Below are positions 34,772 through 41,638 of a DNA stretch of 64,000 bases, one piece after another. The translations under genes were made by a program, and so were the position numbers. Every line of letters begins with the position of its first letter. Position 1 is the stretch's first letter. The stretch is from Bacteroidaceae bacterium. Its GTDB lineage: Bacteria; Bacteroidota; Bacteroidia; Bacteroidales; Bacteroidaceae. The notes under the pieces are model-generated. The model was not told the DNA's origin. It searched no databases and was given only the letters and a program-made list of their open reading frames with translations. The stretch is from assembly GCA_017619585.1 (NCBI GenBank), contig JAFZSA010000011.1, positions 62,001-126,000 of the forward strand. The letters run 5' to 3'.

Positions 34772-36187
34772 TCATTTTTTCTCCTTAGCAGATTTCTTAG
34801 CCGTCGCCTTCTTTGACGTAGAAGTCTTTTTGGAAGCTACCTTCTTTGCAGGCTTGACTTCCTCACCATCCTTATTTTCTTCCTTGGGTTCATACTTTTC
34901 AAGACGGGCACGCAAACGGCTTATCTCATTCTCCTTGACATTAAGTTCGTTGCCCATATTGGCAATCTGCGTATAAAGACTGTTTAACTCGTCATTCTCT
35001 ACTGCATCTGAATACAAATCCTTAACACGCTTCAGAAAGTCTCCCAAAATATTCATATAGTTGGTAAAGGCGTCATATTCATTCTCGTAAATTCCACGAT
35101 ATATGCCAATACCATTATTCTTGGTTGTCATGAAACGGAAATTATCAGTTGCCTGAAGACGATCCCAGTCTTGTTGGATTCTGCGGTCTCTACATGCAAG
35201 GATTCGCCCTACAATCTTCTCGTCATACAGTTTATTGAAAGCTTCACGCTGTAGGCTATTACCTAACATACTGCTGGTATCACGCTCTTCATCGTTCCAA
35301 CTTACAGGATAAACAACCTCGAGAGGTCCGACTGGCTTGTTTTTGGCAATAACCTCGCTTGGAGTCGCGAATCTGATACCTTCAGGATCTATAGAAGGAA
35401 GGGCACGCAAAAAATCAAGAATATGACTATCTAATGACTGATATATACCTAAGGCTGACAACTCCATCATGATATTAACAACATTTTCCTCCTGAGGAAG
35501 CTCCTTGATCCAACCTATATACTTATCTGCCATTAAAGGATACTCTGACCAAGACGAGTCACTGAATCTCAGACTTATATCATCACTTAGCTTATAGTCA
35601 CGTAACAAGAGAGATAGACGAGCATCCTGAGAACAACTATACACATAATGGGGACTCTTCCATCCTAAAATGTGCTTAGCACCTTCTATCATCATACCCT
35701 TGAATCCCATCTCAGAAACAATGGAACCAATCTCATCATTGTAAATCAGAGAACTGTTACGTACCACCTTGGGCATCTGTCCAAACAGTTGCTTAATTTT
35801 CTTAGCTTGACGCTTCAACTCAGCCTGGAAATTCTCGACATTTCCCAACGAGGACAAACCATGACTGTATGGTTCCGCAAGAAACTCTACGCAGCCCGTT
35901 TCATTCAGTTGCTGTAGGACATCGAGCACCTCAGGAGCATACTGTTCCAACTGTTCAAGGGAAACGCCACTGATACTGAAAGCAACTTTGAAGCCCTTGC
36001 CATACTGCAGTATCATGTCCAACAATGTACGCAATGCAGGCAAATAGCTACGTTCGGCCGTTTCCTGTGTTACTCTTTCATTCTCATAATCATCATAGTA
36101 ATAATGATCTGTTCCTATATCAAAGAAACGATAACGTTTCAGGTGAATTGGCTGATGTATCTCGAAATATAAACTTATTGTTTTCAT
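34772..36187 (-). CDS. Glycoside hydrolase family 57 (alpha-amylase/branching type)
   Basis: 471 residues. N-terminal GH57 barrel with the first conserved motif EIHQP (9-13) and the GH57 motif near GCVEFLAEPYSH (Glu101, Glu105, His109). GH57 enzymes cleave or transfer alpha-glucans by a retaining mechanism. No signal peptide, so intracellular. After a coiled-coil-like segment the protein ends in a Lys/Ala/Ser-rich tail from about residue 430. Third gene of the glycogen cluster, 32 bp after the GT4 gene. Confidence 0.9.
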   Translation of the reverse strand: MKTISLYFEIHQPIHLKRYRFFDIGTDHYYYDDYENERVTQETAERSYLPALRTLLDMILQYGKGFKVAFSISGVSLEQLEQYAPEVLDVLQQLNETGCVEFLAEPYSHGLSSLGNVENFQAELKRQAKKIKQLFGQMPKVVRNSSLIYNDEIGSIVSEMGFKGMMIEGAKHILGWKSPHYVYSCSQDARLSLLLRDYKLSDDISLRFSDSSWSEYPLMADKYIGWIKELPQEENVVNIMMELSALGIYQSLDSHILDFLRALPSIDPEGIRFATPSEVIAKNKPVGPLEVVYPVSWNDEERDTSSMLGNSLQREAFNKLYDEKIVGRILACRDRRIQQDWDRLQATDNFRFMTTKNNGIGIYRGIYENEYDAFTNYMNILGDFLKRVKDLYSDAVENDELNSLYTQIANMGNELNVKENEISRLRARLEKYEPKEENKDGEEVKPAKKVASKKTSTSKKATAKKSAKEKK

Positions 36188-36219
36188 ATCTATTACACAT
36201 TATTAGTTAAGTGGAACTT

Positions 36220-37527
36220 CTAGTTTATAGCCTTGACGGCTTGCAGATAATCTTCATTGTCAAACCAGCCTCTGGTCATAAGCTGATTGTAACACTCCCT
36301 GATTCGCAAGCCTACCTTCTCCCAAGTAATCTGGCCTACCTCCTTCATTCCCTCTTCTGCCATATAGTCATGTAAGGCGTCATTGGTACATATACTATAG
36401 ATGGCATTAGCCATAGCATCAATATCCCAGTAGTCCACCTTTATAACATTAGACAAAATTTCTCCACAACCAGACTGCTTAGAAATAATACATGGACAGC
36501 CACATTGCATAGCCTCCAACGGAGCAATTCCAAAGGGCTCACTTACACTAGGCATAACAAACACATCCGAGCTCTTGTAACACTCATACACTTGCCTGCC
36601 CCGCAGGAAACCCGGGAAGTGACAACGATCCGCAATTCCGTATGTCGCCGACAGGTCAATCATGGCATGCATCATATCTCCACCTCCGGCAAAACAGAAT
36701 CGTATATTATGGCTTCGATCCAGAACGCGCTTGGCAGCCTCGATAAAGTACTCGGGGCCCTTTTGCATTGTGATTCGACCTAAATACGTAACAACTTTCT
36801 CGTCAGGATTCTTGCGCGGAACGATACTTGCAATCTCTTCCGAAAGCGGGTACACAGCATTATGCATAGCCACACACTTGCGTGGATCCTGATGATATTG
36901 GTTAATTACCGTCTGACGTGTAAGCTCACTTACACACATAATACAATCCGCATGATCCATTCCGTTCTTCTCGATGCTATAAACCGTAGGATTCACCTTT
37001 CCTCGGGAACGGTCAAAGTCTGTGGCATGAACATGGATGCAAAGAGGCTTCCCACTAACCATCTTGGCATGGACACCTGCAGGATAGGTAAGCCAGTCAT
37101 GAGCATGTATCATGTCAAATTGCTCACTACGGGCCAACACGCCTGCAATGATTGAGAAATTGTTAATCTCCTCATGAAGATTTCCTGGATAACCACCCGC
37201 AAAACCAATACAACCTAAATCATCCAGGCCTTGTAAATAGTTAAAATCGGCATACAGATGATCGCGGAATCGATAATAATCCTCTGCTGTATGACCCACA
37301 AAACGGTCCTTTATCCAATCATAATTAACATCACGCCATACAACGGGAACCTGGCTCATGTTAATAATCTTAAGGAATTTCTCCTCTTCGCCGGTAGGCT
37401 TGGGCATACAGAATGTGGTCTCAACATCACCCTGCATACTAAGCCCTTTGGTTATACCATAAGAAGCGACTGCCAGTCCTCCATATATCTTAGGAGGAAA
37501 CTCCCATCCGAACATTAATACTTTCAT
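36220..37527 (-). CDS. GT4-type glycosyltransferase (putative glycogen synthase)
   Basis: Start at ATG 37527 (MKVLMFGWEFPP), with a Shine-Dalgarno 8-9 nt upstream; 435 residues. GT-B fold: N-terminal GGLAVASYGITKGL, a middle MIHAHDWLTYPAG, then YLGRITMQKGPEYFIEAA and the nucleotide-sugar motif SEPFGIAPLEAMQCG (E-x7-E). Sandwiched between GH133 and GH57, this is most likely the main glycogen or alpha-glucan synthase of the cell; donor (ADP- or UDP-glucose) not determined. Confidence 0.88.
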   Translation of the reverse strand: MKVLMFGWEFPPKIYGGLAVASYGITKGLSMQGDVETTFCMPKPTGEEEKFLKIINMSQVPVVWRDVNYDWIKDRFVGHTAEDYYRFRDHLYADFNYLQGLDDLGCIGFAGGYPGNLHEEINNFSIIAGVLARSEQFDMIHAHDWLTYPAGVHAKMVSGKPLCIHVHATDFDRSRGKVNPTVYSIEKNGMDHADCIMCVSELTRQTVINQYHQDPRKCVAMHNAVYPLSEEIASIVPRKNPDEKVVTYLGRITMQKGPEYFIEAAKRVLDRSHNIRFCFAGGGDMMHAMIDLSATYGIADRCHFPGFLRGRQVYECYKSSDVFVMPSVSEPFGIAPLEAMQCGCPCIISKQSGCGEILSNVIKVDYWDIDAMANAIYSICTNDALHDYMAEEGMKEVGQITWEKVGLRIRECYNQLMTRGWFDNEDYLQAVKAIN

Positions 37528-37535
37528 CTTTCTGT

Positions 37536-37543
37536 CCCTCCTT
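37536..37543 (-). promoter_or_regulatory. Shine-Dalgarno of the GT4 gene
   Basis: AAGGAGGG, 8-9 nt before ATG 37527, just after the GH133 coding end. It decides the start against the upstream in-frame ATG at 37548. Confidence 0.7.
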
Positions 37544-37547
37544 ATCA

Positions 37548-39491
37548 TTAAGCCTCGTTATACTTATCCAACAACTTCACAATTCGCATGATGCCTGATA
37601 CGTTCATGGCAAAACTAATAGCACCACGTCCATGGAATGGAGGATTTCCATCGAACAATTCTGGTATTGTACCGATACAATGATAGAAAAGTTCCTCCTC
37701 GTATCCAACTAACAAGCGATCCACATAACTAAGTCGTCTCACGTTATATACATTCAGACAGGCCTCCATATAGAACCCTGCCAGCCATGGCCAGGCAGTA
37801 CCCTGATGATATGCGTAATCACGCTGTACCTGAGGTCCCACATACATAGGATTATAGCCACGGCTCTTTGGAGACAATGACCTAAGCCCCTTAGGAGTAC
37901 TCAGTTCCTTGGTACAGTAGTCAAGAACCGACTTCTGTTGTTTTTTATCCAGAGGAGAATAATCCAGCGCAACGGCAAAGACCATATTCGGTCTGACATC
38001 GTAATTACGATAGCCATCCACACAATAGTCACACAAATATCCGTATTCATTATAGAACATCGGGGCAAAACTGTTTTCGCATTGATCTGCTGCACTCTCA
38101 AGAACTGCCGTAAAGTACTCATTCTTGACATGTTTACAGAGTTCCGTGCAGAAACGCAATGCATTGTACCATAGGGCATTGAATTCCACAATATATCCCG
38201 TACGCGGTACAATAGGCTTACCATTGGCAGAACTGTTCATCCATGTTATAGCCTTGTCGCGCCCCTCGCTGTAGATCAGGCCGTTCTCCTTTACCTGAAG
38301 ATTCGGATGGTTGCCGCCACGCAGCCATTCCATAATATCCCAAAGAAGATGACCGTATTTCTCCTCGCATTTCTCAATCGACACGAAGTTACTGTACTGC
38401 TGTATACACCAGATAGCCCACAGGAGCACATCGGGGTGCTCCATTTCTGTAACGTTTACGCTCAAAGGCTGCCCTGCCATAAATTCACGAATAGCTTTCT
38501 CGGCAGTCACCATTACATCCTCAAACTTCTTAACCTCGTTATTGGTAAGCGTAAGGCCTGGCAGCGAGATAAACATATCTCTGGCACGGCATTTGAACCA
38601 AGGATAGCCTGCCAGGACATAGTCTTCGTTTTCACGATGAACAAAAAACTGGTGAGCACTATTTACCAAGGTATTATAGAAATTGTCGCGTGGAGTACGG
38701 ACATTCAATTCATAATCCGCCAGCTCTTCCAGCTTATTGACATCCACTTCTTCCAGACCTGCAGCGAAGACAACACTTTCGCCCTTTCCGATGGTGAACT
38801 CAAAATAGCCAGGCACATACAAATCCTCATCACTGGCATAACCGCGTTCCTGCTCCTTAGGATATTCCAAGCCTCTATACCAGTCAGGGCGGAAGACAAA
38901 TTTATTCTCCTTATTACATTGCATGTACAAATCCGGATAACCCTCGTACATACAAGTTTTTATGCCATTCTGTACCAAATGATAGTCCCTGTTAACCTTA
39001 TCATTCTCGTGAGTAAACTCTCGTACACTACGAAAAGCCAGGAAGGGCTGAAGACGAAGCGTTGTCTGACTATGTGCATCCAGCAAGGAATACCTGATTA
39101 TGATACGGTTTTCGAAATGCTGGAACATTTGTTCACGCTTCAGAACAACGCCCCCCACCCTATAAATGGTAGTAGGAACTTGCAAGGAATCAAACTCACG
39201 TATATATTTATGTCCGCGAGGACTGAAATTGTCTCCTTTGTATTTATGCAGACCAAGATTAAATTCTGCTCCATGCTGAATAACGGTAGCATCCAGAGAA
39301 GACAACAGGACATGGTTCTCATCATCCAATTCAGGGACGGGCACCACTAATAAACCATGATACTTGCGTGTATTACAATCAACTATGGTTGTGCAAGAAT
39401 AGGCACCCGAACGGTTTGACCTAAGAACCTCCTTGGGCAGAGACTCTGCCAAGTTTGTCATCAAAGTCTTATCGAATCGTAAATAACTCAT
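37548..39491 (-). CDS. Glycogen debranching enzyme (amylo-alpha-1,6-glucosidase, GH133)
   Basis: 647 residues, cytoplasmic. N-terminal beta-sandwich (1-290; RSGAYSCTTIVDCNTRKYHGLLV) and C-terminal alpha/alpha barrel (about 300-640) with WFKCRARDMFISLPGL, WMNSSANGKPIVPRTGY and YHQGTAWPWLAGFYMEA, the conserved acid/aromatic segments of the family. Removes alpha-1,6 stubs during glycogen breakdown. First gene of the cluster GH133-GT4-GH57. Confidence 0.95.
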   Translation of the reverse strand: MSYLRFDKTLMTNLAESLPKEVLRSNRSGAYSCTTIVDCNTRKYHGLLVVPVPELDDENHVLLSSLDATVIQHGAEFNLGLHKYKGDNFSPRGHKYIREFDSLQVPTTIYRVGGVVLKREQMFQHFENRIIIRYSLLDAHSQTTLRLQPFLAFRSVREFTHENDKVNRDYHLVQNGIKTCMYEGYPDLYMQCNKENKFVFRPDWYRGLEYPKEQERGYASDEDLYVPGYFEFTIGKGESVVFAAGLEEVDVNKLEELADYELNVRTPRDNFYNTLVNSAHQFFVHRENEDYVLAGYPWFKCRARDMFISLPGLTLTNNEVKKFEDVMVTAEKAIREFMAGQPLSVNVTEMEHPDVLLWAIWCIQQYSNFVSIEKCEEKYGHLLWDIMEWLRGGNHPNLQVKENGLIYSEGRDKAITWMNSSANGKPIVPRTGYIVEFNALWYNALRFCTELCKHVKNEYFTAVLESAADQCENSFAPMFYNEYGYLCDYCVDGYRNYDVRPNMVFAVALDYSPLDKKQQKSVLDYCTKELSTPKGLRSLSPKSRGYNPMYVGPQVQRDYAYHQGTAWPWLAGFYMEACLNVYNVRRLSYVDRLLVGYEEELFYHCIGTIPELFDGNPPFHGRGAISFAMNVSGIMRIVKLLDKYNEA

Positions 39492-39565
39492 AAATTGTTG
39501 TTATAGTAAAAGCCTGGTTAATGTTAATTATGTTAGTTTTTGATTTATTTGCATATCTATGACCT

Positions 39566-39597
39566 CAAAATTAGTTATTTTTTTTCACACGAACAAC
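39566..39597 (-). promoter_or_regulatory. Probable promoter of the glycogen cluster
   Basis: Minus-strand GTTG (39597-39594), 20-bp spacer, TAATTTTG (39573-39566). -7 box is consensus, -33 has one mismatch. Leader about 70 nt. Confidence 0.55.
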
Positions 39598-39625
39598 GAA
39601 CAATAGCATTTTTTTATGCTGCGAA

Positions 39626-39658
39626 GTCAAATTACAGGGAATTCACATCAAATTTGAC
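39626..39658. promoter_or_regulatory. Dyad upstream of the Crp/Fnr gene (candidate operator)
   Basis: GTCAAATT (39626-39633) and AATTTGAC (39651-39658) are perfect 8-bp inverted repeats with 17 bp between, ending 8 bp before the -33 box. A second small hairpin AGCAT-T6-ATGCT lies at 39605-39620. Confidence 0.5.
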
Positions 39659-39666
39659 ATAGATTG

Positions 39667-39698
39667 TTTGGAAAAGCGTGTTTTTTTGGATACCTTTG
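39667..39698 (+). promoter_or_regulatory. Promoter of the Crp/Fnr-family regulator
   Basis: TTTG (39667-39670), 20-bp spacer, TACCTTTG (39691-39698): full consensus. ATG 32 bp downstream. Confidence 0.85.
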
Positions 39699-39729
39699 CA
39701 CACGACAAAGCAGAATTTGGTATTAGTTA

Positions 39730-40419
39730 ATGTTTGATAACGAAGAGGTTTTAGAAAGTCTGTCCGAATTAGCAGTAACCTTGACTGTAGAAGAAAAAAG
39801 ACAAGTGGCGATGCACATGGTTGTTCGCACTTTTCAGAAAAACGTAACCATCTACAGCGAAGGTGATGAACCATGCAATTTGCTTTGCCTTTTAGAGGGT
39901 AAGGTAAAAATCTACAAGGAAGGCGTTGGAGGAAGAAATCAGATTGTACGAGTTGTACGACCTGTGGAATACTTTGGATACCGAGCAGCTTTTTCCGAGG
40001 AGAAATACGTAACCGGAGCTGCCGCATTCGAAGCATCCACTATTGCTATCATTCCCATGCGTCTGATTTTCTCCATTGCAGAAAGAAACGCACACCTCTG
40101 CAACTTCTTTATCCGCAAACTAGCCAAAGCCTTAGGCAAGAGCGACGAGCGTACGGTCAATCTCACCCAGAAACATATTCGTGGACGTCTGGCAGAAAGT
40201 ATTCTCTTCCTAAAGGAAAACTATGGCGTTGAAGAAGACGGATGTACACTTAGCATCTATCTGAGTCGTGAAGATATGGCCAACCTAAGCAACATGACAA
40301 CCAGTAATGCCATCCGTACACTAAGCCTTTTTGCTCAGGAAAAGATGATTGCCATTGACGGACGCAAGATCAAGATTATTAACGAGGATGCTCTCAGAAA
40401 GACCTCAGAAATAGGTTAA
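39730..40419 (+). CDS. Crp/Fnr family transcription regulator
   Basis: 229 residues: a cyclic-nucleotide-binding-like beta barrel (about 20-135) and a Crp-type winged helix (about 150-225; SREDMANLSNMTTSNAIRTL is the recognition helix region). Fnr-type N-terminal cysteines are absent, so an iron-sulfur oxygen sensor is unlikely; the ligand is unknown. Its position opposite the glycogen cluster makes regulation of carbon storage possible but unproven. Its stop codon overlaps that of miaA within TTAA. Confidence 0.9.
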   Translation: MFDNEEVLESLSELAVTLTVEEKRQVAMHMVVRTFQKNVTIYSEGDEPCNLLCLLEGKVKIYKEGVGGRNQIVRVVRPVEYFGYRAAFSEEKYVTGAAAFEASTIAIIPMRLIFSIAERNAHLCNFFIRKLAKALGKSDERTVNLTQKHIRGRLAESILFLKENYGVEEDGCTLSIYLSREDMANLSNMTTSNAIRTLSLFAQEKMIAIDGRKIKIINEDALRKTSEIG

Positions 40420-41336
40420 TCTTTCTGCATCAGTTCCCTGATTCTTTGTATTTTTTCTTCCATGGGTAGCATGGCATCTATCCAATGGATTTCTATTCCC
40501 CTACGTTCCATCCCCCTAAACCAAGTCATCTGGCGCTTCGCAAACTGATGAATGGCAATCTCCAGCTGACGCACCATCTCATCATAAGTCAACTGGCCAA
40601 TACAATATAGCGTCAAATATTTATACTCCAATCCATAATAAATAAGGTCTTCTGGCGAAACTTTCTCTAACAGTCCCCTGACCTCCTCCACCATATTCTC
40701 TTCTTCCAGGCGTTTGTGCAGACGTTCTGTTATTTTCCGTCTACGCAACTCCCTATCTATATCAACACCTATTGTCAGACTCTTTACTTGAGGAAACTCA
40801 CGTTCCGTAATATTATTCTGCCTGTAATATTCCTGAATCTCTATGGCACGGATAGCACGCTTGGGCGTATCCACATCAGTGGTGTTATGCAAAGTCTTAT
40901 ACCCCTTCAATATCTCTGTAAGCTGCTCCAGACTATAGCCGGAAAGTTCCTCACGCAGTAACGCATTCTCCGGAACGGGAACCATCTTATAGCTTTTCAG
41001 CACCGAATCAATATACAACCCAGTTCCACCACAGAGAATGGGAAGATGCTCCCTACCTATTATATTATAATATGTATGCCAGAAATCCTGCTGGTACTGG
41101 AAGAGGTTATACTTCTCACCCGCATCGGCAATATCAATCAGATGATAAGGAATCTTCTGACCGTTAACCTGATAGTCTGCCAAATCCTTTCCCGTACCTA
41201 CATCCATTCCCTTATAAACCTGCCTGCTGTCAGCACTTATAATTTCAGCATTACCTAATTCAACTGCCAAATGTGCTGCTAAAGTGGTTTTCCCTGATGC
41301 TGTAGGACCCAATATGGTGATAATATCTGACTTCAT
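40416..41336 (-). CDS. miaA: tRNA dimethylallyltransferase
   Basis: Adds dimethylallyl to A37 of tRNAs reading UNN codons. Start at ATG 41336 (MKSDIITILGPTASGKT); the longer frame begins in heptad repeats. 306 residues. P-loop GPTASGKT (10-17), ISADSRQVYKGMDVGTGK, LCGGTGLYIDSV and the C-terminal QFAKRQMTWFRG are all present. Convergent with the Crp/Fnr gene with a 4-bp overlap and no terminator between. Confidence 0.96.
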   Translation of the reverse strand: MKSDIITILGPTASGKTTLAAHLAVELGNAEIISADSRQVYKGMDVGTGKDLADYQVNGQKIPYHLIDIADAGEKYNLFQYQQDFWHTYYNIIGREHLPILCGGTGLYIDSVLKSYKMVPVPENALLREELSGYSLEQLTEILKGYKTLHNTTDVDTPKRAIRAIEIQEYYRQNNITEREFPQVKSLTIGVDIDRELRRRKITERLHKRLEEENMVEEVRGLLEKVSPEDLIYYGLEYKYLTLYCIGQLTYDEMVRQLEIAIHQFAKRQMTWFRGMERRGIEIHWIDAMLPMEEKIQRIRELMQKD

Positions 41337-41353
41337 GCCTTGTATTTTGAATG

Positions 41354-41361
41354 CAAAGATA
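41354..41361 (-). promoter_or_regulatory. Probable -7 box for miaA
   Basis: TATCTTTG on the minus strand, 17 bp before the ATG; the -33 area falls in heptad repeats and has no TTTG. Confidence 0.4.
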
Positions 41362-41369
41362 CAAAAAAG

Positions 41370-41483
41370 AGTGAAGAATGAAGAGCGAAGAGTGAAGAAT
41401 TTGCTACCGCTATGCTCGTAAATCAATAAACATTAAATATTTTTCTAATCCATAATCCTTAATATCTAATCCAAAAATCTAAT
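41370..41483. repeat. Heptanucleotide repeats upstream of miaA
   Basis: 41370-41400 reads AGTGAAG, AATGAAG, AGCGAAG, AGTGAAG, AAT in 7-bp steps. A second degenerate run at about 41441-41483 reads CTAATCC, ATAATCC, TTAATAT, CTAATCC and so on. The rest of this gap is AT-rich leader of the C10 protease gene. Confidence 0.8.
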
Positions 41484-41573
41484 TTCGTAACCAATTTTTT
41501 GATACAATGACAATTATAGTATTAAATATTGTTAAATTTACAACAAAAAGACACCTCATTACAAAATAAAAAC

Positions 41574-41581
41574 TAATTTTG
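41574..41581 (+). promoter_or_regulatory. Probable -7 box for the C10 protease gene
   Basis: TAATTTTG, 57 bp before the ATG. No TTTG 19-20 bp upstream. Confidence 0.4.
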
Positions 41582-41638
41582 CCATCGCATTGATACTAAT
41601 CAATTGCTTAACTAATTACCTATTTTAATTTTAACCTT

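Noticed and set aside
38307..39350. 347-codon plus-strand open frame opposite the debranching enzyme
   Set aside because: Shadow of a clearly functional GH133 gene; composition not protein-like.
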